Shown: piece by piece, positions 31,976-41,397 of the stretch
Numbering within the stretch: the stretch's first letter is position 1
Layout: every line of letters begins with the position of its first letter
Assembly (NCBI GenBank): GCA_039545275.1
Contig: BCHS01000003.1
Span: forward strand, 744,001-808,000
Direction of reading: 5' to 3'
DNA from: Pseudomicrostroma phylloplanum
Taxonomy: Eukaryota > Basidiomycota > Exobasidiomycetes > Microstromatales
DNA length: 64,000 nt
The notes under the pieces: model-generated
The model's input: the letters and a program-made list of their open reading frames with translations, nothing else
Told to the model about the DNA's origin: nothing
Database searches by the model: none
Program-made: the position numbers and the translations under genes

Positions 31976-33709
31976 TTACCCGACACCGTCAGCACCAACC
32001 CATCCCCTGCCGTCGTCTCGCTGCTCTCCGAGCATGCCTCGACCCTTGTACAACGGGTCTCCTCCCTTTTCCTTTTCTTCAGCATCCTGCTTGAGCTTCT
32101 CAACTTCTCTCAACAGGACGCGATGCTGTACACCAGCTCGCTTGCCTGCTTCGTGTACCTCGTCGAGGAGCTTGTGCTCCCCGAGTGCCTTGAGCTCAGC
32201 ATCGTCCTTGTGAGTGAAGGCAGCGTAGGACTCGTCGAGGAAGGAGAGGACGACGCCGAGGTTGTGGGGAAGGTAGGCGAGCATCTTGCTTCCTCCTGTA
32301 GCGTACTCAAAGGTCGTCTGCTTGATGATGTACTCCCTTGCGAACATCCAGTGACGGTTTCGGAACTCGCGCACCTGGTCCACCATGAGCAGGTAGAGGG
32401 CCTTGGCCTTGGCGCTGCCGGCGGGGCCTAGCGCGAACTCCTTGACGCCAGCAGCGGTGGCTCGTGCCTCGAGAGATTCAAGGTACTCGCGCTGCGTCTT
32501 GGGTCGGTAGCTCCTGAAGTCTCGGAGAGTCTTGGTGAGCTCATTGGCAGGCAAGGCAGCTGTGATCTCGAGCAAGTTGTCGAGCAGGGGCACAAGACTG
32601 TCGTTGGCACCGCTCTCTCCCCTGAAGTAGCGTGCAGTATTGTCTCCCGTACCTTCGTAGACGACTCCCTTGGGGAACATAGGGTTACCTTCCTTGGGAG
32701 CTGTGCCGAAGATGAAACTTCGGAACTTGAGGTAGTCTGACGGCTTGCTTCGAGCCCACATGGTCTCCATGGCGATGTTGATCTTGCGGTAGGTGTCCAG
32801 CAGTCGGCTCATGGCCTCTTCGAAGCGTGGCAAATCTCGTTCGCCAGCTGCCAAGAGAGCATCCTCGGTAGCACTGAGGGCCCTACCAGAAAAGGAGACC
32901 ATGACAATGTGGACGAGGATGAAGCCTCTCTCTGAACCGTACGGGTCTTCGAAGCTCCTGATGAGGTCCATGTTGTCAAAGGAGTAACGGCCAGCCTCGC
33001 CGCCGGTGTATGCAGGGTCTCGGAACTTGTAGTTGACGAGAGCGTAGCTGCTTGCGTATTCCATGAATGGCTGATGACCCAACGCATCTGCCAGCTTCAT
33101 GAGTGGGACAGCCAGCTGTGCAGGAAGATGGTCTCGACCTGGGGAATAGAAGCCTGTCTTGCGGTAGCTTTGATCAGTTGGCTCAAGCAGATAGGCGCTG
33201 GTCGCAAAGCAGTAGTCTCGGAAGAGGGCCGAAAGGAGCTGCTGGTTGCCGCTTGCAATGGCCTGGTCTACAGCCTTGTCCTCGATGCCGCCCACTTGGA
33301 GCTCACGCTTGACGGCATCACCGAACTCGCCCTTGGCAAGCAGACCGTCCCCGGACTGCTTCCCATTTGCATCGTATTGACGGATTGTCATGCGCTTCAG
33401 TAGCGAGTCCAGCGTGTCGAACTGCTTTGGTAGGTGCTCCAAAGGCGTCTGACGGGGGAGGAAGCCAGCCTTGCGAGATAGCACGAACTGAGGCAGCTTC
33501 TCCTCAGCCTTGCCCTCTGCGACAAGGTCCTCGAGGAGGAAAGGCTTGACACGGACCGAAGAAGCATCTGCAGATGTCGACGGGTGGTGGTGGTCTGCTA
33601 CGTGGGCTAGAGTGCGTGCGCCAGGGGCAAAGAGGAGGCTGGCTGCCCTGACACCACGAGGGCGGGAGCGAGCAAGAAGAGTACTGGGAGAGGAACGAAG
33701 ACTGGCCAT
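31976..33709 (-). CDS. Indoleamine 2,3-dioxygenase, 577 aa
   Basis: Single exon. The IDO domain runs from about residue 75 to the end, with conserved blocks around YALVNYKF, SERGFILVHIVMV and FRNRHWMFAREYI; His453 in the last block is the proximal heme ligand. The enzyme opens the indole ring of tryptophan to N-formylkynurenine, first step of the kynurenine route to NAD. The first 45 residues are rich in Arg, Ser and Ala and lack acidic residues, as expected of a mitochondrial presequence; that location is inference. Fungi usually hold several IDO paralogues; which class this is cannot be fixed here. A GTAAGC just at the stop codon could be a weak splice donor, so a slightly different C-terminus is possible. 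Confidence 0.93.
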   Translation of the reverse strand: MASLRSSPSTLLARSRPRGVRAASLLFAPGARTLAHVADHHHPSTSADASSVRVKPFLLEDLVAEGKAEEKLPQFVLSRKAGFLPRQTPLEHLPKQFDTLDSLLKRMTIRQYDANGKQSGDGLLAKGEFGDAVKRELQVGGIEDKAVDQAIASGNQQLLSALFRDYCFATSAYLLEPTDQSYRKTGFYSPGRDHLPAQLAVPLMKLADALGHQPFMEYASSYALVNYKFRDPAYTGGEAGRYSFDNMDLIRSFEDPYGSERGFILVHIVMVSFSGRALSATEDALLAAGERDLPRFEEAMSRLLDTYRKINIAMETMWARSKPSDYLKFRSFIFGTAPKEGNPMFPKGVVYEGTGDNTARYFRGESGANDSLVPLLDNLLEITAALPANELTKTLRDFRSYRPKTQREYLESLEARATAAGVKEFALGPAGSAKAKALYLLMVDQVREFRNRHWMFAREYIIKQTTFEYATGGSKMLAYLPHNLGVVLSFLDESYAAFTHKDDAELKALGEHKLLDEVHEAGKRAGVQHRVLLREVEKLKQDAEEKEKGGDPLYKGRGMLGEQRDDGRGWVGADGVG

Positions 33710-33786
33710 GCTGAAAGGCGGTGTGTCAGATGAGGATAGGAAATCTGGGAGCAGAGGAGCTCCTGCCGTTCCCTCCTCATCTGGAC

Positions 33787-33792
33787 TTTATA
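33787..33792 (-). promoter_or_regulatory. TATA box candidate of the IDO gene
   Basis: TATAAA on the minus strand, 78 bp upstream of the IDO start codon and at a reasonable distance for a fungal TATA element. Most other promoters in the window lack one, which suggests regulated expression. Confidence 0.5.
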
Positions 33793-33889
33793 TCTTTCGT
33801 CCCTTGAGCCATCGCCAGCAGGAAAAGGTGGCTTCATGGCGTCGGCGGCTCTCCCAGGAGCTCGCTGGAGCTCGGACGCATACGATAAT

Positions 33890-33910
33890 ATTCCGGCCAG
33901 TGGCCGGAAT
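33890..33910. promoter_or_regulatory. Perfect inverted repeat, CGG-N7-CCG, upstream of IDO
   Basis: Nine-base arms (ATTCCGGCC / GGCCGGAAT) around a 3-base centre, about 180 bp upstream of the IDO start. Reading inward it gives CGG-N7-CCG, the form bound by dimeric Zn2Cys6 activators; the spacing differs from the best-known yeast sites. Function is inference. Confidence 0.45.
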
Positions 33911-34723
33911 TGAGCGGAGAGTGAAAGCACCGTAGCAAATGCTAGCAGTGTTGACAAACGGCGCAGTAGGGAAGTGCCGGTAGCTAGTGTGGGGCGGTAC
34001 AGCGATGGAGAATAGATAAGGAGGATATGGTGAAGAAGGACCGGTCGAAGATGTCAGGTACAAAGTGGAATGCAGGTCCCGTCGGTCATCTCCTCCGGTC
34101 TTCTTCAGTCTGCCAGGATCTCGTGCTCCGCCTGGTCTGTGCGGCACGCGATGGAACCGTCAGTCCGGGTACCATTCGCTCCTCAGGCTTTATTGCGCAG
34201 GCTGCACCACTCGCTCTCACCTTCGCCTTTCGCCCCTACTTTGACGAAGCAATAGCGCTTCCTCTCCTTCGACTATTTGTCTTGGCTTCCCTCCTTTTCC
34301 CAATCTCTTCCCCGCTACCACTTTCGTCCCCATCGCACGACAAGCCCTCTCTAGGAGATATCGTTCCTAAGTCCGAAGCGTCGATTTGTCGACCCACGCG
34401 AGACTGCAGTCTGGAACCGAGGCTCCGGCACGGTTGGAGATGACCGACTCCCGGACAAGTCAAGTACTGCTTGCCGTCCATATTGACGTTGGCCTCTGTC
34501 CAACTATGCAATAGCACCAACGACCAGCTTCCCAAGGTACGGTCCCCGTTCAGCAAATGATCAGCCTTAACTCTTCGTGCTCGACTACCTCTGCCAAGCT
34601 GACGTCGGGGGAGATGTTCCTCAGCATCCAAAGAGGGGCATCGCCTCACCTCTCACACTCGAACAGACGCAGCTCACGAATGGCGGGCGGCTGAGGTGAT
34701 CAAGGCAAATGACCAGGGTACAT

Positions 34724-35500
34724 TCATTCGACTCCATAGCGTGACCTGTACTCCTTCATGCCGTCTACCTCCTTGGACATGCCCTTGCCCTCGAGGAATA
34801 CAATGACCTGGTTCAAATTCACCACCGAGGTGACCTTTGTGCCCAGCCTCTCCGCAACAGCGCCGACTGCCGAAACGTTGTCTGTCTCTGTCACTTTCTC
34901 TTGCCTATCCAGAGCAATGACAATACCGCTCAGATGGCCTCCCTCTGCCTTGATGATATCCACAGCCTCGTTGATGGCGGTTCCAGCTGTGATGACATCG
35001 TCCAGGATAATGACCCTCTTGCCCTTCATGGGAGCGCCGACCAGGCTGCCGCCCTCGCCGTGTGTCTTCTTCTCCTTGCGGTTGAATGAGAAGCCGAGGT
35101 CGATGGAGTGGGGCGCCTGAGATAGGGAAAGAGCCACGGCCGTAGCTAGCGGGATTCCCTGCAGATAATTGGGTACCCAGCGAGATCATTGGGTCAGAGA
35201 TCGAGCATTTCAGCGCGGCCTCCCGGCTTGGTCTCTCACCTTGTAGGCTGGTCCGAAGAGCACTGTGTTCTCCTGCTCCTCTTTGCTACCCAGCAGACCG
35301 CTGTTCACAATTTCCTCTGCATAGCATCGAGCCAGTTCTGCCACCTTGGCTCCAGTGTTGAAGAGGCCGGCATTGAAGAAGTAGGGCGACTTTCGGCCGG
35401 ACTTCAGCGTGTACGGTCCATCGAAGGCGAGAATGCGAGATGCCAGAAGTAGGGAGAGGTATGACTGCTGGTGAGGCAGCAGTTCGACTGATGAAGACAT
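34724..35500 (-). CDS. URA5: Orotate phosphoribosyltransferase, 231 aa
   Basis: Two exons, 35500-35240 and 35158-34724 (donor AAG|GTGAGA, acceptor CTGCAG). The N-terminal part has [14 protein letters not shown], the orotate-site block. The PRPP-binding motif [13 protein letters not shown] lies at about residues 135-147, and the flexible-loop lysines [11 protein letters not shown] precede it. The length is normal for fungal OPRTases. It converts orotate and PRPP to OMP in de novo pyrimidine synthesis. It is divergent from PRI2 across 283 bp, so a shared promoter for nucleotide and DNA synthesis genes is possible. Confidence 0.96.
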
Positions 35501-35783
35501 TCTGGAAGTTAGAGACGGTATGCAGCGGTATTGCGGAAGCAGCAGAACGGGAAGAAGCATTGGATACGGAGCTCGGCCTTCTTTCCTCAAGCTCATCCCG
35601 CCATCTTCCGTTCCGGCCGAATTTCAATCAACGCGAGCGGAGACACGCCCCGCGTCGAGTGCAAGTGGGTTGCGTTGCACACACGCTGCTACGCCTTCTA
35701 TTTCCACTCGAATCACATTCCTCTCACCATACCTTGGCTACACTCTGCCGCCCTCATTCTCCCCTCCCCGTGCTCGTTGAGAC

Positions 35784-37957
35784 ATGTTTCGCACGGCAAA
35801 CCCCAGTCCAGCAGGACACTCGTCTCTGGGTGGTCGTCACTCTGGACTGGCCACCCCTGGAGGCGTGGACCGACACGCTACTGGCTCCTCCAGACCCACT
35901 GGCGTCAAGCGCTACCCAAATCGCCTCAACTTCTACAACAAGCCACCGACACTGGAGGTCACGATCGACGAATTCGAAGGATGGGCAATTGACAGGCTGA
36001 GGGGTGAGTGGAAGTTTGCGACCAAGGGGACGCTGGCAGCCGACCGGGCGCTGACATACTCACCCTCGCGCCTTCGCAGTGCTGGCCGAGATCGAGTCAT
36101 GTCAGGCTCGCAACAGGCCTTGGACCGAGCTCAAGACTCTGGTAGGGCAACAGATGAACAAGTACCTGCCGTTGAGCGCGACGAGCGCGATCAGAACGGG
36201 AGTGGATGTGGAAAAGGAGAGGCTCAGAGATCACGTCAGTCACTTTGTCCTCAGGTTGGCCTTTTGCAAGAGGTGAGTTGCAGACGCGGTCGATCACAAT
36301 GGCGCCCTGAGGCTGACAGAGCTTGACCGTTCTGACCTCCTACCATGCTCGTCTACGCCACAGCGAGGACCTCCATCGCCGTTTCGTCAGGGCAGAGTCG
36401 ATTCTCTTCCGCCTTCGCTTCGAGTCAGACGACTCGGCCGAGAGGGAGCACTTTTTGAGCACCCTGAACCTCAAGTGGGACAGCGTCACCAGTCAGGAGA
36501 AGGAGGCCTTCAAGGAGCAGCTGCTAGCCGTGACCCCATGGCTGAGCTCGACTTGGGCATCAGAAGGCTTCTTCAAGGTGCCCTGGACGAAGGTGCTGGA
36601 TCTCGTGGAGAAGCGCAAAGTCTTCCTGCGAGGAGGTGTAGCGTGGGTACCTATGCGAGAGCAAGCGAGTCTGGTCTTTGCTGAATTCTCAAATCGACTC
36701 AACAAGGAGCTGGAGTACACGGCGCGATCCCTGCCACGCCTCGACGAAGACGACCGCCTGCTTCCCCTCCTCTCCCACCTCTCCTTGGGCTTCCTCGCCG
36801 GTGTGTCCTCCGACTACAACTCTACTTCTACCTCTTTGGTTGGCGAAGATGGAGAGGCGATCCAGATCCGAGCGGAGATGGTCAATGCCCTGATCAAGAA
36901 GCACGCTCCGATGTGTATGCGCCAGCTGGGCCAGACACTCGAGGAACGGAAGCACCTCAAGTATCAAGGACGTATGCAGTTTGGTCTCTTCCTCAAGGAG
37001 ATGGGCGTCACGATTGAGCAAGCCCTCGTCTTCTGGAGGAGATCATTCGCCAACATGACCGACGACAAGTTCACGAAGGAGTACAAGTACAATATCCGGC
37101 ACAATTACGGTCTGGAGGGAAAGCGAGTCGACTATCCAGCGCGGTCCTGTGCTAGAATCATCACGCAGGACACGCCTGGACCTCAGGACAATCACGGCTG
37201 TCCGTTCCGACACTACTCTCCCCAGAATCTCAGCGCTTCCCTCTCGTCAACATATAATCTCAACAGCCAGCAGTCTTCTGAGATTCTCGCAAGCGTCAAA
37301 GCGGGACACTATCACGTCGCCTGTACTCGCCTGTTCGAGATCACGCACAAGGTGCAAAAGGGCAAGGGCCTGGACGGCAATGGAGAGAGCGTCTCGCATC
37401 CGAACCGCTACTTTGAGAAGAGTTGGAAGATCGAGCACGAGGGCGGTGGTGGCGATGATCTCAAGATGGAAGATGAAGATGAGAGCGCTGCCGGTGCTTC
37501 GCTCGTTGAGGACGATGATGCAAGCAAGCCGAAGTGGACCAAGGCTGCGCTGAGCAGTACGCCCTCGTCCAGTCGATCCATCTTCAAGCAGGAGCAGGTA
37601 GACAGTGCGTCTTTCCACAGCGCCAACAGGCCCTACGCTCGTCCCAATGGTGCCACCGCTGGTGGACCTTCTCCCTCGGCCGGAACAGCAGCATCGGCAG
37701 CCATTGACCTAGATGACGAGTTCGACGAGTTTGGAGATGAAGGAGATGTCGGATTGGACCTGGATGCCCTGGACCAGGCTGAGCAGGCCTTCCTGCAGCG
37801 TCAGCAGAGCAGTGGAGAGAAGCCGTCGCAATCTCCTTCGGCAGCGTCGGGACAGGGAGAGGGCTCGCAGTCTCAGACCGAGACGGAGACAGAGGCGGAG
37901 AAGAGTCAGCAGGAGACGGCGGGGAAGGGCAATGAGATGGAGGTAGACGACTCGTAG
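35784..37957 (+). CDS. PRI2: DNA primase large subunit, 668 aa
   Basis: Three exons, 35784-36003, 36080-36272 and 36364-37957, joining in phase. The N-terminal domain contains the conserved LNFYNKPPTLEVTIDEFEGW segment early on. The C-terminal iron-sulfur domain has all four expected cysteines: Cys322 (APMCMRQL), Cys400 (ARSCARII), Cys417 (HGCPFRHY) and Cys458 (HVACTRLF), which bind a [4Fe-4S] cluster needed for initiation. After residue 490 comes a tail of about 170 residues, acidic and Ser/Gln/Glu-rich, presumably disordered and longer than in most relatives. The protein works with Pri1 in the polymerase alpha-primase complex. It is convergent with RAD1 (153 bp apart). Confidence 0.95.
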
Positions 37958-38110
37958 GATGATATCCGTCTTTTCCAGTCCTGAAGGCTCTCATATCCGA
38001 TCACTTGTTCCCCTTGCCAGTACGCACTGGTGTCAACTTCACGCCCTTATGTCGCTCTCCTGTTGTTACAATTGAATTTACATGTGCATACCCACAGCGA
38101 CTGTCAGTTG

Positions 38111-39662
38111 TCAATCTGACAGACCAGCCTCATCGAAGCTTGTCTCATCCGCCTCTTCCCGGCTGCGCTTGCCTAGTTGAGATCCTTGTCTGGTCGAGTC
38201 TTCGAGGCTTGTCTCGTCTCTATCTTCTGTCTCTTCCTCTTCTCTGCTCTCCTCTTCCTCGCGTTCTACGGACCCTTCGTCTAAGTCGAGAGGTGCGATC
38301 TGCAGAAGGCCAAGTCGGCAAAGGGGTCAGTCATCTGATCAAGTCTCTGAGGACTCTCACAACGGCTAGACGACTGACCAGGAATTCGAGAAACCCATGC
38401 CCCTGCACCGCACTAGCTAGATCCTTCTGACCTTTACCAGCCGCTTGCCCCGGTCCTCCAGCAGCGCCGCCCTTGCTGACAGGCCCACTGGTCTGCCCCG
38501 TTCCCTTTGGCATCATCAGCTGGATACACAGCAGTCCAGTGTCGCTGACGCGAATGGAGGCTCTGATCGAGTAGTGCAAAGCTTTGAGCAGGCGGGAGAA
38601 GTGGGACCAGCGATACGAGTTGATCGTCTTTTTGGCGCAGGTGAATTTTTCGAGAACAGAGACATCATTGGGGAACTCGGTCTGCAGAAGAGAGAAGAAA
38701 GGGAGTCAATTACTCGCTTAGAAGGGATTTTGAGGGTTTTAGCAACTCACCTCGGCAGTACCAAAGTCGCCATCGGAAGAGATCTTGAATATCGGTTGAC
38801 CTACTCCTGCGCTATCGATTGACGACGTCATACCTAGCCCAACGCTCTGGCTGCTGCTGACCCTTCCTTGCCGCTTGCGCCCTCGCGAGACCGAGTATGA
38901 GTTGCTGAAGAGCAGTGTGACTTTGCTGCAGGACGATCGATCGATGGACTGCAAAGCGTCGAGAAGGTACTCGGAAGTCATGATGGCTTGAGCTTGCGTG
39001 TCCTCGTGCGAGTACACAAGCCCCAGGTTGTACCCAGGCTCAAAGGTGGCGAGCTCACACCGCGTTGTTACATCTTGCTCTTCCAACAGCAGGATCAGGG
39101 GATAGCCAGTGCCACGCCAGCTCATCCTCATCGATGTTGCCTTGCTCTCCTCTCTGCCTGGGTGTGGGCCTCTAAAAGCACCCGTCCGTGGCTCGTCTTC
39201 GTCGTCCCTCCAGCGCGGGCTGCCTCCTCTTGCGAAGCGATCTTTAGGCTGATCCCTTTTGCTGGCAAATGAGTTGCCTGTTGGAGCCCCTCCAAAGACA
39301 TTCAGGCATTCCAGGAGGGTGTGGAGGTTCAGGTCGAAGTCCAGCGAAGGGGGAGGTGCGTCAAGAGCAGACGATGCATTGGAGGCTGGAGGTTGCTGGT
39401 CTGGGGGCGCCTCGAAATGGAAACGAGAGAAGATGGCGTGTGATGCATAGGCAATGGCCTGTACGGAGCGATCTGCCTCTGTTGTGACTTGCAGACCTGC
39501 CTCGCTCACCGAAAAGGTGGCTACTGCTGCAAAGGCTATGGGTCGCAGCAGCGTCCCCAGCACGGCCACATCGCTGATCTCTGCTCGCAGAACTTCGGCC
39601 CTCGAGCGCGATCGCGAGGCTGAAGAGACACCAGCTGATGCGTAGGATGCCGTGGGAGGCAT
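38111..39662 (-). CDS. Rad1/Rec1 subunit of the 9-1-1 checkpoint clamp, 467 aa
   Basis: Three exons: 39662-38751, 38681-38379 and 38299-38111; introns of 69 and 79 nt, phases closed. The N-terminal PCNA-like domain gives LLRPIAFAAVATFSVSEAGL and AIAYASHAIFSRFHF. A second half has CELATFEPGYNL, and exon 2 carries the well conserved INSYRWSHFSRLLKALHYS with SDTGLLCIQLMM. These match S. pombe Rad1 and Ustilago maydis Rec1. With Rad9 and Hus1 it forms the ring loaded at damaged DNA. Low-complexity inserts (about residues 95-165 and 355-390) lengthen it. The C-terminus is Glu-rich; I end it at TGA 38113-38111 because the exon 3 frame stays open through the earlier out-of-frame CTAG. It is divergent from the NTF2-like gene (291 bp). 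Confidence 0.9.
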
Positions 39663-39953
39663 GTCAAGGGTCCAAGTCTACGGCAGTCACCGGTGTACCA
39701 TGGCGTTGCCTATGAGAAGGATGAGTAACGTGAGCCTTAATGGCAACGCGGGGTGACTGCTCCGCTCCTGGCACGTCTCTCTTTCCGTCGACTGACGCCG
39801 CGGCCCAATTTTCTCACCACTGAGAGATGAGGCAGTGGTCAGGCGTCAGAAGGTCAGGCCACCCTCAGCTCAGTCCAGACTATCTACGGTACCATTACTC
39901 CCACGTTCCTTCCTTGCGCATCGTACACCCCACACTCCTACGAGCAGGCCGCC

Positions 39954-41123
39954 ATGAAGACTTTGGCCAGTCGACATGCGGGTGGCGTGGCGAGGGCAGC
40001 AGGCAGCAGCGGCATCGGCTTCGGCGCAGCATATACCGCCTCCGCCTCGGCATCCTCCTCCCGGCTGACCATCGGTAGGGCTACCCCGCAGAGACACCTC
40101 CAGACTCACAGCAGTAGCGTCGGCGACCAGCGCATTGCACCCGTACTGTTTGGATCATTCCAGTCCTGGGCAAGCTCGAATGCTCATACCGCTCTACCAG
40201 CACAGGTGCCTTCTACACATCCTTCGCTGGCCCCGGACTTCTTCTCGCCGCGCCGACCATCTGCCATGGCCAAGCGACCTCGTCGGACGGTTTCTTTCAG
40301 TCCGAGCTCTACAGTGTTGAAGTCTCCACCTCCTCCTCGACCGACTGGCGGCAACTCCAATTCAGTGACAGATCATGAGTTCGAGGTCCGCTTGGGGAGA
40401 GCAGTCTCGCTGCTACGTGCAACCCTCAGCGACTTCATGCGTATAGGTCTCGTCGATTACGATACGAGCCATGTCACCAGCTCTTCGTCTAGCAGTGGTC
40501 TGGGCTTTCCCAGCCTGGACAGCTTAGGTCTTGGGGCAATCCTTGGAGTGTTTGGCGCTACTGCTCGGGCAAAGGAGAGGCACAGGGAGAGCTTGCCGCC
40601 CCACTTGAGGACAGATGCCGACTGTCCCGTCTACCATCCCGACATCGTCTTCAAGTTTCATCCTCCCACGACGTCTACGGGCAGTAGCTCAGAGGGACAC
40701 CTGGATGCTCGCTCAACAAGCGCAGATGGTAGCTCGTCAAGACTGCTAACCTTTTCGGGACGCACAATGTACTTCGGCTCTGCTCACATCCTCCGGCATG
40801 CTCTCGGAGCACTATTCTCCGAGACGACTGTTCTCATCGAACGAGTTCGTCTACAACGTGGCTCATCAGGAAATTCAGCGAATATGGCAGAGGGCAGCTC
40901 TGCTTCGGATATAGGCAAGGCCCTGGCGGGCTCAGGGTCTAATCGGGAGGCTACTTTGATTCTGCGGTTGACCTTCACCGGCGTGGTCAGAGTGACGCAG
41001 CAAGTCCATGATTATGCCGTGATATTCAGATACAGGTTCGATCCGGAGTCGGGTATGATCATTGAGCATGAGGTGGACAAGATCGAGCCTGCTCCAGGCA
41101 AAAAGGTGAGTTCTAAGCGTTAA
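39954..41123 (+). CDS. Mitochondrial-type protein with an NTF2-like domain; 5' part of a possible COX10 fusion
   Basis: The frame opens with an Arg/Ala/Ser-rich segment without acidic residues (about 55 aa, mitochondrial presequence-like). Residues 150-385 look like one alpha/beta domain of SnoaL/NTF2 (DUF2358-like) type: CPVYHPDIVFKFHPP, a GRTMYFGSA strand, FTGVVRVTQQVHDYAVIFRY, and MIIEHEVDKIEPAPGKK near the end. A good intron (41106-41172; GTGAGT, CTGAC branch site, TGTAG) follows Lys384. If it is kept, the protein stops five codons later at 41123 (389 aa). If it is removed, the frame passes through IWAGLSAAFSRLAGF, which looks like the natural end of this domain, and then runs without a stop into COX10 to 42795, giving 924 aa. 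I cannot tell which product is made. The family call is from fold-like features only. Confidence 0.6.
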   Translation: MKTLASRHAGGVARAAGSSGIGFGAAYTASASASSSRLTIGRATPQRHLQTHSSSVGDQRIAPVLFGSFQSWASSNAHTALPAQVPSTHPSLAPDFFSPRRPSAMAKRPRRTVSFSPSSTVLKSPPPPRPTGGNSNSVTDHEFEVRLGRAVSLLRATLSDFMRIGLVDYDTSHVTSSSSSSGLGFPSLDSLGLGAILGVFGATARAKERHRESLPPHLRTDADCPVYHPDIVFKFHPPTTSTGSSSEGHLDARSTSADGSSSRLLTFSGRTMYFGSAHILRHALGALFSETTVLIERVRLQRGSSGNSANMAEGSSASDIGKALAGSGSNREATLILRLTFTGVVRVTQQVHDYAVIFRYRFDPESGMIIEHEVDKIEPAPGKKVSSKR

Positions 41124-41397
41124 TAAGTACTGCCGAGAGCCTCGCTGACATGCATCCCGCCTGCTCATGTAGATCTGGGCTGGTCTATCTGCTGCCTTCT
41201 CCCGGCTGGCAGGCTTCCAACAACCGGCTCCAGCCCCTTCTCCGTGTCACCAGACGAATCGTAGCTCTCCCACATGGACTTCCTTGTGGGAAGGATACGG
41301 CATGACAGATGCCTATAATTCGGCCAGGGCCAGCGGAGAGAGCAGATGGAGTCGCCTCCGCCCTGCACTTGACACCACTTCCGATCATCGGTCTGGC

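Larger units (their letters stand above)
33710..34723. other. Intergenic region IDO / URA5, no supported gene
   Basis: About 1 kb. A perfect palindrome lies at 33890-33910. Frames at 34027-34443 and 34236-34649 overlap on opposite strands, have skewed composition and no conserved motif. The short frame from ATG 34151 (Arg-rich, mitochondrial-presequence-like, ending at 34255) could be the first exon of a small intron-containing gene, but I cannot build a continuation. Confidence 0.35.

Noticed and set aside
34027..34443. 138-aa frame between IDO and URA5
   Set aside because: Overlapped by an equally long frame on the other strand, no motif, no splice-supported extension.
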